From the NCBI GenBank assembly GCA_023436605.1, contig JAEZIQ010000057.1, forward strand, positions 1 through 16,861: a stretch of DNA of 16,861 bases. The letters run 5' to 3'. Made by a program: the position numbers and the translations under genes. Positions within the stretch are counted from its first letter, which is position 1; the number at the start of each line of letters is the position of its first letter. The notes below the pieces were generated by a model that saw only the letters and a program-made list of their open reading frames with translations, was not told the origin of the DNA and did no database searches. This document shows, in pieces, positions 7,038-13,607 of the stretch. The DNA is from Actinomycetes bacterium (lineage in GTDB: Bacteria > Actinomycetota > Thermoleophilia > Solirubrobacterales > 70-9).

Positions 7038-8177
7038 ATGTCGAACGTCGTGATTCGCCCGGTTGAGGGCAAACGGGACCTGCGCAAGTTCATCAAGGTC
7101 CCTTTCCATGTTCACCGCGACCATCCCGAATGGGTGCCACCGCTGATCATGGACCGGAAGGAATTCCTCAACCGGAAAAAGAACCCGTATTTCGATCACG
7201 CCGAGGTCGCGCTCTGGATCGCCGAGAAGGACGGGGTTCCGGTCGGCCGGATCAGCGCCCAGATCGACGAGAACTGGGACAGCTACCGGGGCGGGAACGA
7301 CGGCCAGTTTGGCTTCTTCGAGACGATCGATGACCAGGAAGTCGCTTCGGCGCTACTCGACGCCGGTTGCGAATGGCTGGCAGGCAAGGGCCGTGAAAAG
7401 GTCTACGGGCCGATGGATTTCACGACCAACGACGAGATCGGCATCCAGATATCCGGTTTCGACGTTCGACCTTCGATCCTCGAGAACTGCCATCAGCCCT
7501 ACTTCCAGGAGCGGGTCGAAAACGCCGGCTTCACGAAGGCGATGGACCTGCTCATGTGGCATCTCGAAATGGGCAAACTGGCCAAGGGGCTCGAGTTCCA
7601 CCCGGGAATCATGGAATCCGCCCAGAAGAGCCTCGACGAGCACGGAATCACGATCCGCAACATGCGCCGGTCCGACCTGGCCAACGAGATGGCCCGTTTC
7701 CACGAGGTCTACAACGAGGCCTGGGGTGACAACTGGGGCTTCGTCCCGATCACCCGCGAAGAAGTCGAGTTCCACGCCAAGACCCTGAAACTGGTGATCG
7801 ACGAAAGCTGGGCGATGATCGCCGAAACCGCCGACGGCGAGACGGTCGGGGCGGCTCTCACCCTGCCCGATTTCAACCAGGTCCTGACCAGGATGAAGGG
7901 CAGAGTCTTCCCGGCGGGCTGGTACCACTACCTCACAGCCCGCAAGAAGATCGATTCGGTCCGGATCCTGGCACTCGGCGTCAAGAAAGCCTGGCAGCAC
8001 ACTGGCGTCGCTGCCGCCCTCTACGTCAAGCACATCCAGAACACCGACCCCGACGGGGTGATGAAAGGTGAGGCCGGCTGGATCCTCGAGACCAATGAGG
8101 CTATGAACCGGGCGCTCGAGGGCATGGGGGGCAAGGTCAGCAAGAAGTTCCGGATCTACGAAAAAACCCTCGCTTAG
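7038..8177 (+). CDS. Large GNAT-fold protein (YghO-like N-acetyltransferase superfamily)
   Basis: This 379-aa protein is of the long, probably two-domain GNAT superfamily type related to E. coli YghO. Recognisable features are VPFHVHRDHPEWVPPL near the N-terminus, AEKDGVPVGRISAQID (a GNAT beta-strand pair), the family block KVYGPMDFTTNDEIGIQI and a C-terminal half ending in WILETNEAMNRALEGMGG. The catalysed reaction and substrate of this group are not established. A TTG nine bases upstream (7029) is also in frame, but the ATG at 7038 is preferred because a -10 hexamer ends 7 nt before it. It is followed after 56 nt by a 22-bp hairpin. The gene appears to be its own transcription unit, separate from the cupin 38 nt upstream. 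Confidence 0.82.
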   Translation: MSNVVIRPVEGKRDLRKFIKVPFHVHRDHPEWVPPLIMDRKEFLNRKKNPYFDHAEVALWIAEKDGVPVGRISAQIDENWDSYRGGNDGQFGFFETIDDQEVASALLDAGCEWLAGKGREKVYGPMDFTTNDEIGIQISGFDVRPSILENCHQPYFQERVENAGFTKAMDLLMWHLEMGKLAKGLEFHPGIMESAQKSLDEHGITIRNMRRSDLANEMARFHEVYNEAWGDNWGFVPITREEVEFHAKTLKLVIDESWAMIAETADGETVGAALTLPDFNQVLTRMKGRVFPAGWYHYLTARKKIDSVRILALGVKKAWQHTGVAAALYVKHIQNTDPDGVMKGEAGWILETNEAMNRALEGMGGKVSKKFRIYEKTLA

Positions 8178-8233
8178 GGCGTTTCCCCGCCCCCACGGCT
8201 GCCCGAACATCGGCTGACCGAGTCGCCTGGTCA

Positions 8234-8282
8234 TCAAAACCCACGGTTTCCCACATTATTTGTGGGAAACCGTGGGTTTTGA
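8234..8282. repeat. 22-bp perfect hairpin with 5-nt loop
   Basis: Bases 8234-8255 pair without mismatch with 8261-8282 around the loop TTATT. The stem carries A-runs on its left and T-runs on its right (AAAACCCACGG and CCGTGGGTTTT), so either strand could in principle terminate there, but the T-run is only four bases and lies within the stem. It sits 57 nt after the GNAT stop codon and 142 nt before the next gene. The stem is far longer than an ordinary terminator needs, which makes a repeat-family hairpin or structured RNA equally likely. Confidence 0.85.
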
Positions 8283-8410
8283 CCGGCCCGGCACAATTCC
8301 GGCGCCCCTTGACCGACATCGAGGTGCCGAGAGCCGCCGGGAAGTCGACGGGAGTTCGAACAAAGGCGCAAAGTGCGAGGTTTACCGGTTATTCCCTCCG
8401 ATCGCGGCTG

Positions 8411-8416
8411 TAGATT
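8411..8416 (+). promoter_or_regulatory. -10 element of a leaderless transcript (small protein gene)
   Basis: TAGATT fits TANNNT and ends 7 nt before the GTG at 8424, the same spacing seen at 7025 and 12376. Confidence 0.45.
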
Positions 8417-8423
8417 GGCGTTC

Positions 8424-8735
8424 GTGGCTGAAGAGGTAGATGGAGAACTGATTTCGGAGGAAGACGTCACGGCATCGCAGCCGGGTGGTGAAGTCCGGGC
8501 CCTTCCCCGCGAGTTCCAGTCGGGCGGTGCCCTGCCCGCGCTCAGGAACGAAGTGACGACCGCGGCGATCGCCGTGGCGGGTGGCGCTCTGGCTGGCGCC
8601 GCGACCGTCGCCGCAGTGCGGGCGGTCAGCGGAGGCTCGAAGCGCAAGCCGAGAAGGCTCGGACGACGTTCCCGACCGGCCAACGTTGTCGCCAGCCGGT
8701 CCTTCCTGGTTGACGTTCACGTCCTCGGAAGGTAG
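8424..8735 (+). CDS. Small basic protein with one hydrophobic helix, unknown function
   Basis: I do not recognise a named family. From the GTG at 8424 the product is 103 aa. It has an acidic N-terminus (MAEEVDGELISEEDV), an Ala/Gly/Val-rich hydrophobic segment at about 45-66 that could be a membrane helix, a strongly basic stretch (72-84, with KRKPRR and GRRSR) and a C-terminus SRSFLVDVHVLGR. The frame opens earlier at 8373, but the upstream codons look like translated promoter sequence and the GTG lies 7 nt after a -10 hexamer. It ends 9 nt before the AlkA-like gene, so the two are probably co-transcribed, with GGAAGG (8727-8732) upstream of the next start. The basic tail after one helix would suit a membrane-anchored nucleic-acid contact, but that is speculation. 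Confidence 0.65.
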   Translation: MAEEVDGELISEEDVTASQPGGEVRALPREFQSGGALPALRNEVTTAAIAVAGGALAGAATVAAVRAVSGGSKRKPRRLGRRSRPANVVASRSFLVDVHVLGR

Positions 8736-8744
8736 AAGTCGGCC

Positions 8745-9764
8745 ATGACTGCGGAGCTCGCAGTCCGGCCTGTTTCACCGCTGCGCATGCCCCGACTGGT
8801 CGGTGGGGATCTCGTCTTTCGGTTGCGCGGTCCCTGGTTGGAACGACTGCTGGTCCTCGGCGAGGAAGCGATGATCGTCCGGGTCCGCGAGGGCGGACGG
8901 GGCGAATTCGTGTTTTCGGCCGAACCGGTCGACCCGGCGCTGCTGGAGGGTCCAGGTGCGGGTTCGCTGACCGAGGCCGGGGAAGAAGCCCTGGCCGAAG
9001 GGATCTCACGACTGCGATTCAGCCTCGGCGTTGATGACGACCTCGGAGACTTTTACCGCGCCTTCCGGAACGACCCCTTGCTGGGCAAGGCCCTCAGCGG
9101 CCGGCTCCAGAACCGGCCAATGCGCCGACCGGTCGCCTGGGAAGCCCTGCTCTGGGCGATCACCGAGCAGCTGATCGAGTACCGCCGGGCGGCCCGGATC
9201 CAGCGCCAGATGATCCGGCGCTTCGGAATCCGGCTTTCTCCGGGCGTCGCGGTCAGGTCTCCCGACGTTGCCCGTCGACTTCCCCGATCGCCTCGAGGGA
9301 GGCAAGAGTCGGGGTTGGCCACCGTTCCTTCGCCTCGGGCGATTGCCGATGCCGCCCCGGCCGAACTCGAAGCCTGCGGGCTGAGCGCGCGCCGATCGGT
9401 GGCGATGGTCAAGGTGGCCCGTGAAGTTGCTTCAGGGCGGGTCGACCCCCACGACCCGGGCGGGGACCGTCGGCTCCTGGCGATCTCCGAAATCGGGCCC
9501 TGGACGCTCGCCTGTCTTGCCCTGCGGGGCCGCGGCGAGCCCGACGCGCTCTTGGCCGGAGACCTCGCCCAGGTCAAGCTGGTCGGCTACCTCGAAGCTC
9601 TCGGGCGTCTCGCCGAAGTCAGGGAGGTTGAAGCGTTCTACGAGCCCTACGCCCCCTGGCGTGGCCTCGCCGGCGAGTACCTGGCGATGGCGGTCGGCTC
9701 AGCGGTCCACGGACCGGGCAACCGGGCCCGGATCCGGCAGCAAGGCCTCAGGCACGCGGCCTGA
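8745..9764 (+). CDS. DNA-3-methyladenine glycosylase II (AlkA-like, HhH-GPD)
   Basis: This 339-aa protein is of the HhH-GPD superfamily, which excises alkylated bases in base excision repair. An AlkA-type N-terminal beta domain (about 1-95) is followed by WEALLWAITEQLIEYRRAA (132-150), matching the helix WEALVxAILxQQ of AlkA. Then come the helix-hairpin-helix LLAISEIGPWTLACLAL (244-260) and the catalytic aspartate region DALLAGDLAQVK, with Asp273 the expected nucleophile activator. The insertion at 164-196 (VRSPDVARRLPRSPRG) is longer and more basic than I expect. The gene follows the small basic protein after 9 nt and converges on the lipoprotein gene at 9780 with only 15 nt between stop codons. 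Base specificity cannot be read from the sequence. Confidence 0.85.
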   Translation: MTAELAVRPVSPLRMPRLVGGDLVFRLRGPWLERLLVLGEEAMIVRVREGGRGEFVFSAEPVDPALLEGPGAGSLTEAGEEALAEGISRLRFSLGVDDDLGDFYRAFRNDPLLGKALSGRLQNRPMRRPVAWEALLWAITEQLIEYRRAARIQRQMIRRFGIRLSPGVAVRSPDVARRLPRSPRGRQESGLATVPSPRAIADAAPAELEACGLSARRSVAMVKVAREVASGRVDPHDPGGDRRLLAISEIGPWTLACLALRGRGEPDALLAGDLAQVKLVGYLEALGRLAEVREVEAFYEPYAPWRGLAGEYLAMAVGSAVHGPGNRARIRQQGLRHAA

Positions 9765-9779
9765 ACAGGCCCGGCGCGA

Positions 9780-10805
9780 TCAGCTACCTGGATTTACCTG
9801 GGAAGTTGGCAGCAGCTCGTTGGTCACGGCGTCGACCGCACGCGTCGGGGTCGCGAGCACTCCCTGGGCGACCATCCAGTCGATGAACTTCTGCCAGCTG
9901 GCCGTGCTCTGGTGGCCGAACGGTTCGCCGGTGTTGCCGGCACCCGGGGAATCGAGCAGCGGGAGCGTGACCCGCATCTGGGCCGCTGTCACCTTCGGGT
10001 CGAGCGTGTCGTTGGCGGCGAGCACAGTCTGGGTCGCCTGGTTCGGGTGGCTGATCGCAAAACGGGTGCCGCGCGAGAGGGCGGTGATGAAAAGCCGGAT
10101 CGGGTCCGGGTTGTCCTCGACCTCGCTGCCCTTGGCGACCAGGACCATCTCGCTGTAGGTCGGCACGCCGAGCTCGTTGACCGGGTAGATGGTCGGCTTC
10201 TGGCCTTCCATCTTCAGCTGGACCCCTTCGATGTTCCAGAACGGGCCGAGTGTGGCCTGGGCGCGGCCGCTGATGATCGAAGGCAGAAGTCCCTGGCCGA
10301 CCCCGACCTTCTTCACGTCGTTCTCGGTAAGTCCAGCCCGGGAGAGGATCGTTTTCAGATAGGCATCCTGGTAAGGGATCCCGGCGGTCGAGATGGTCTT
10401 GCCCTTGAGGTCCCGCACCCGCTTGATCTTCGACTTCTTCAGCCAGATCATCGAGGTGAGCGGCTGGTCGATCACGCTGGCAACCGAAACCACGTCCAGT
10501 CCCTGTTCCCGGGCCAGCAGGACCTCGGGCTCGTAGGAAAGTGCGAGATCGGCCTTGCCGGCGGCGACCAGCTTGATCGGGAGCGAAGGATCGGTCGGTG
10601 AGTCGAGCGAGACGTCCAGTCCGGCGTCTTCGAAGTAGCCCTGCTGCTCGGCGACCAGGAAGCCAGCGTGATCCGGGTTCGGATACCAGTCCATGGCCAC
10701 CTTGACCGGGTCCCGGACCGGGTCCACGTTCTCGGACTTGGTGCCGCAGGCGGAAACCGCCAGGGCTACGAAAAGTGCGAGGGGTAGCAGCGCAAAACGT
10801 TTCAA
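9780..10805 (-). CDS. thiY: ABC substrate-binding lipoprotein, NMT1/ThiY family (thiamine pyrimidine precursor)
   Basis: This 341-aa lipoprotein has the lipobox V17-S18-A19-C20 after a short basic-hydrophobic signal. The body opens with KVAMDWYPNPDHAGFLVAEQQGYF (35-58), the hallmark of the NMT1/THI5-like family that binds formylaminopyrimidine or hydroxymethylpyrimidine for import and thiamine salvage. GKADLALSYEPEVLLAR and the DLKGKTIST strand are also family-typical. The start is TTG, supported by GGAG (10812-10815 on the plus strand numbering) 6 nt upstream; an ATG just before it is out of frame and immediately stopped. It is the last gene of a leftward ATPase-permease-lipoprotein operon, 46 nt after the permease. 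A taurine or nitrate-type ligand is less likely given the DWYPNPDHAG motif. Confidence 0.85.
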   Translation of the reverse strand: MKRFALLPLALFVALAVSACGTKSENVDPVRDPVKVAMDWYPNPDHAGFLVAEQQGYFEDAGLDVSLDSPTDPSLPIKLVAAGKADLALSYEPEVLLAREQGLDVVSVASVIDQPLTSMIWLKKSKIKRVRDLKGKTISTAGIPYQDAYLKTILSRAGLTENDVKKVGVGQGLLPSIISGRAQATLGPFWNIEGVQLKMEGQKPTIYPVNELGVPTYSEMVLVAKGSEVEDNPDPIRLFITALSRGTRFAISHPNQATQTVLAANDTLDPKVTAAQMRVTLPLLDSPGAGNTGEPFGHQSTASWQKFIDWMVAQGVLATPTRAVDAVTNELLPTSQVNPGS

Positions 10806-10851
10806 GTCATCTCCGGGGACGTGAAGGGGTTCGGGCGGAGCCTAGAGGTTA

Positions 10852-11610
10852 TTACCGCCACCGCACGACAACCCGTTCCAGCAAGCCGATCAGGGCGTAG
10901 AGCGTGATCGCGATCAGCGAAAGCACGAACACCGAAGCGAACATCCGGGCTGTCTCCAACTGCGCATTGTCCTGGAGGATCAGAAAGCCCAGCCCCTTGT
11001 CGGCGCCGGCCCATTCCCCGAAAACGGCCCCGATCACCGCTACCGCCGCCGCGATCCGGGCTCCCGTGAAGACGCCGGGCAGGGCGGTCGGTACCTCGAC
11101 TCGCCGGAAGATCCCCATTTTCGTGGCGTCGAGCGATCGCATCATCCGCACCGCCTCGGGATCGGTGCGGCGCAGCCCGTCGAGGGTGTTGACGGCGATC
11201 GGAAAGAAGCAGATCAGGCTGATGATGAGGAGTTTGGGCCAGATCCCGTAGCCGAACCAGACGACCAGAACCGGAGCGATCACGATCACCGGAATGGTCT
11301 GGGAGGCGACGACCAGCGGATAGCCGGCCCGCCGGACCAGGTCCGAGGAACGAAAGATGACCGCCACGCCGAGCCCGAAGAAAAGAGCCAGTCCGAAGCC
11401 GACGACGATCTCGACCAGGGTCGTGCCCGCGTTCTCGATGATCAGGTCGCGGTCCTGCCAGAGCACCTCCGCGATCTGCGACGGGGAAGGCACCAGGAAC
11501 TCCTCGAGGCCGAGCACTTCGGCCAGGAACCCGCTCGAGGCGGCCAGCTGCCAGAGCCCGACCAGGGCCAGAACCAGCAGCAGCGGCGGCAACCAGAGTC
11601 GCAACTTCAC
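10852..11610 (-). CDS. ABC importer permease, ThiX/SsuC type
   Basis: This 252-aa integral membrane protein is of the BPD_transp_1 class, with an N-terminal membrane segment (about 6-24) and further segments near 63-86, 97-119, 125-143, 184-200 and 222-245. The cytoplasmic EAA loop, about 152-178, reads EAVRMMRSLDATKMGIFRRV and is followed by the characteristic P-x-A-L-P-G-V-F-T-G-x-R. This places it with the nitrate/sulfonate/thiamine-precursor permeases. Its ATG overlaps the ATPase stop by four bases (11607-11610), so translation is coupled. Together with its neighbours it forms a complete one-substrate importer; the ligand call rests on the NMT1-type binding protein downstream. Confidence 0.88.
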   Translation of the reverse strand: MKLRLWLPPLLLVLALVGLWQLAASSGFLAEVLGLEEFLVPSPSQIAEVLWQDRDLIIENAGTTLVEIVVGFGLALFFGLGVAVIFRSSDLVRRAGYPLVVASQTIPVIVIAPVLVVWFGYGIWPKLLIISLICFFPIAVNTLDGLRRTDPEAVRMMRSLDATKMGIFRRVEVPTALPGVFTGARIAAAVAVIGAVFGEWAGADKGLGFLILQDNAQLETARMFASVFVLSLIAITLYALIGLLERVVVRWR

Positions 11611-12368
11611 CGGGCGCCCCCCGAAGCGAGCAGGCGGAGCAGTTCCTGCCGCCGCTGATTGAAGGCCGTCGAGCTGACGACTTCCTCGCGGGTGCCGGTC
11701 TCGCCCCGGGCACCTTCGAGACTGGCGATGATCCGGGCCGGCCGGGGGGAGAGGACGGCGACCCGGTCGGCCAGGTAGAGCGCCTCTTCCACATCGTGAG
11801 TGACCAGCAAAACGGTCGCTCCGGCCTCGGCCAGGGCCGGTGCAAGCCAGGCTTGAAGCTCGCCGCGGGTGATCGCGTCAAGTGCGGCGAGCGGTTCATC
11901 GAGCAGGAGCACCGGTTTACCTGAGACCAGAGTGCGGATGAAAGCGACCCGCTGTCGCATGCCGCCCGAGAGTTCCTCCGGTCGCGCGGATTCAAATCCG
12001 CTCAAGCCGAAATGTTCGAAGCGTTCGGCCGCTGCCGCCCTCGCTTCGGGTTTTGATTTGCCCTGGTTGAGCAGTGCCAGGCCAGCGTTGTCAAGGGCCG
12101 AGTACCAGGGCAGCAGGCAGTCCCGCTGAGGCATCCAGGCTGAACTGGCCAGGCGACCCGGTTCGTCGCTGCGCCCCGCCACCGCCAGATCGCCCCCGGT
12201 CGGCCTGCCGAGACCCCCGACCAGCTCAAGCAGGGTCGACTTCCCGCAGCCGGAAGGCCCGACGATCGCGAAAACCTCGCCCGGCGAGACATCGAAATCG
12301 ATCTGCTGAAGGGTTGCCAGCGATCCGTAACTGTGGGTGAGCCCCCGGGCAGAAACTGTCGCCGTCAT
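11607..12368 (-). CDS. ABC importer ATP-binding protein, ThiZ/SsuB type
   Basis: This 253-aa ATPase has Walker A GPSGCGKS (37-44), Q-loop Gln81 in WMPQRDCLLPW, signature LSGGM (133-137), Walker B VLLLDE (153-158) and switch His191 in VTHDVEEA. The EEALYLADRVAVLSPRP segment is typical of the nitrate/sulfonate/taurine/thiamine-precursor subfamily. It is first in the leftward operon. The ATG at 12368 has no Shine-Dalgarno but follows a TAGAAT -10 by exactly 7 nt, pointing to a leaderless message. That leaves no room for a 5' riboswitch of the TPP class. Confidence 0.9.
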   Translation of the reverse strand: MTATVSARGLTHSYGSLATLQQIDFDVSPGEVFAIVGPSGCGKSTLLELVGGLGRPTGGDLAVAGRSDEPGRLASSAWMPQRDCLLPWYSALDNAGLALLNQGKSKPEARAAAAERFEHFGLSGFESARPEELSGGMRQRVAFIRTLVSGKPVLLLDEPLAALDAITRGELQAWLAPALAEAGATVLLVTHDVEEALYLADRVAVLSPRPARIIASLEGARGETGTREEVVSSTAFNQRRQELLRLLASGGAR

Positions 12369-12375
12369 CGCGCTG

Positions 12376-12381
12376 ATTCTA
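12376..12381 (-). promoter_or_regulatory. -10 element of a leaderless transcript (importer operon)
   Basis: On the minus strand TAGAAT (five of six against TATAAT) ends 7 nt before the ATG at 12368. It would start the mRNA at or within a base of the start codon. Confidence 0.5.
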
Positions 12382-12425
12382 GGCGCGGTGCGGCACTTCC
12401 GGCGCCAGGAAGCATCCGGTCGTCC

Positions 12426-12442
12426 GATAGGCGGGGCCTATC
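12426..12442. promoter_or_regulatory. Inverted repeat GATAGGC-N3-GCCTATC
   Basis: GATAGGC (12426-12432) and GCCTATC (12436-12442) form a perfect 7-bp inverted repeat with a 3-nt centre. It lies just upstream of a possible -10 (TAGTAT, 12445-12450) for the TSUP gene and between two divergent units. Its size and symmetry suit a dimeric regulator's operator; the protein is unknown. Confidence 0.45.
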
Positions 12443-12465
12443 ACTAGTATTCCGAGCTTCCTGAA

Positions 12466-12488
12466 CTCCTGACTAAAGAAGTCAGGAG
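12466..12488. promoter_or_regulatory. IscR type 1-like palindrome upstream of the TSUP gene
   Basis: CTCCTGACT (12466-12474) and AGTCAGGAG (12480-12488) are perfect complements around AAAGA. The core GACT-N5-AGTC with flanking pyrimidine/purine pairs reproduces the spacing and centre of the E. coli IscR type 1 site (recalled consensus). A further AGTCAGG half-site follows at 12489-12495. It would fall just downstream of a start from TAGTAT (12445-12450), a position suited to repression. An Rrf2-family protein, the family of IscR, is encoded at 13608-14066. Being a hairpin, it could alternatively act in the RNA leader. Confidence 0.55.
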
Positions 12489-12544
12489 AGTCAGGTGCGC
12501 CTCTAGCCCGGCGTCAGAGCCTCAGCTCTGTTTGGAATCAGACC

Positions 12545-13483
12545 TTGGATTTCTCAATCGCAATTCTCATTTTCGGCTTCGGAATCGGAGTCCTCGTCGG
12601 CATGACCGGCATGGGCGGCGGTGCCCTGATGACGCCGTTGCTGATCCTGCTGTTCGGCGTCTCACCGACCACCGCGATCGGCACCGACATTCTTTACGCC
12701 GCGATCACCAAGACGGTCGGTGGCTGGCGGCACTTGCGGATGAAGACGGTGAACATGGGCCTGGTCTTCTGGCTGGCTGTCGGTTCGGTGCCGTCCGCGA
12801 TCTTCGGCGTTCAGCTCGTAGCCTGGCTTCAGGGGCAGATCGGGGAAGAAAAGCTCGACTCGCTGGTCTACGCGGTGCTCGGCGGGACCCTGCTCATGGT
12901 CGGGATCATCACCCTGGCGCGGGCCCTGATCCTGGCCCGGACGATCGCCGAACGGGACGACTTCAAGATCGAACTGCGACACAAGGTCGCGGCGGTGACG
13001 ATCGGCGTTACCACCGGATTCGTGATCGGAGTCACATCGGCCGGTTCCGGCACCGTGATCGCGGTCCTCCTTATCGCCGTCTTCAGGCTGGCTCCGAAGC
13101 GAGTGGTCGGCACTGATGTCTTTCACGCCGCGATCGTGCTCTGGGCAGCCGGGATCGCCCACTTCGGGCACGGCAACGTGGACCTTGGTCTGGTCGGCAA
13201 CATCCTGCTGGGATCGATCCCGGGTGTGGTGGTCGGAGCCGCCCTGATGGGGAGGATCAACCAGGACACGATCCGGATCGCGCTGGGCGTGGTGCTGATC
13301 CTCTCCGGTTTCTTCACGGTTCAGAAGGGCGACCCGCTGGTCTGGCCGATCGCCGCGGTCGTCGCCGGGCTCGGCTTCGTCCTGATTCTGATGGCACCCC
13401 GCTGGTACCAGCGTTTCCGGCCACCGGAAGCAATCGAGGCGGAGAAACTGGCGGCACAGAAACCGCTTCCTGAAGCGGAATAA
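12545..13483 (+). CDS. TSUP family membrane transporter (TauE/SafE), probable sulfur-compound exporter
   Basis: This 312-aa membrane protein is of the sulfite exporter TauE/SafE family (DUF81). The N-terminal half has VGMTGMGGGALMTPLLILLFGVSPTTAIGTD (about 18-48). The second half repeats the pattern with GVTSAGSGTVIAVLLIAVFRLAPKRVVGTD, the internal duplication that defines the family. Eight or so hydrophobic segments are visible. Members move sulfite, sulfonates, sulfoacetate or related anions, usually outward; the substrate here is not determinable. The start is a TTG, with only a weak GGAA 7 nt upstream, and no better start lies nearby. The gene is preceded by two inverted repeats and followed by a terminator, then a cysteine-free Rrf2 regulator gene. 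Confidence 0.88.
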   Translation: MDFSIAILIFGFGIGVLVGMTGMGGGALMTPLLILLFGVSPTTAIGTDILYAAITKTVGGWRHLRMKTVNMGLVFWLAVGSVPSAIFGVQLVAWLQGQIGEEKLDSLVYAVLGGTLLMVGIITLARALILARTIAERDDFKIELRHKVAAVTIGVTTGFVIGVTSAGSGTVIAVLLIAVFRLAPKRVVGTDVFHAAIVLWAAGIAHFGHGNVDLGLVGNILLGSIPGVVVGAALMGRINQDTIRIALGVVLILSGFFTVQKGDPLVWPIAAVVAGLGFVLILMAPRWYQRFRPPEAIEAEKLAAQKPLPEAE

Positions 13484-13484
13484 A

Positions 13485-13517
13485 CCCCTCGAGGCCGGAC
13501 GAATCGGGGAGTTTTTT
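13485..13517 (+). terminator. Candidate terminator of the TSUP gene
   Basis: CCCC (13485-13488) pairs with GGGG (13506-13509), with inner TCG/CGA pairing and a small bulge, and is followed by AG and a run of six T (13512-13517). The stem is imperfect, but the T-run directly after the stop codon makes an intrinsic terminator likely. Confidence 0.55.
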
Positions 13518-13594
13518 GATTCTGCTGACCAAGTTGATCGCGAAAACTTCCGCTCGCAATGAACGGTGGCGCCGCCTTCACCCGATCAGGCTGG

Positions 13595-13600
13595 TTTACT
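13595..13600 (+). promoter_or_regulatory. -10 element of a leaderless transcript (Rrf2 gene)
   Basis: TTTACT (four of six against TATAAT) ends 7 nt before the ATG at 13608, the same spacing as at 7025, 8411 and 12376. It suggests the regulator is transcribed separately from the TSUP gene. Confidence 0.35.
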
Positions 13601-13607
13601 ACGGCAC

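Noticed and set aside
7353..8237. 294-codon minus-strand open frame opposite the GNAT gene
   Set aside because: It is the antisense frame of a recognised protein, has no ribosome site, and its composition mirrors the codon bias of the other strand.
10802..11995. 397-codon open frame on the minus strand across the permease and ATPase genes
   Set aside because: It lies in another frame of two well-supported genes, is Arg/Pro/Gly-rich without any family signature, and reflects high GC content.
12369..12544. Possible TPP riboswitch before the thiamine-precursor importer
   Set aside because: No conserved aptamer segments were seen on the minus strand, and the -10 element sits 7 nt from the start codon.
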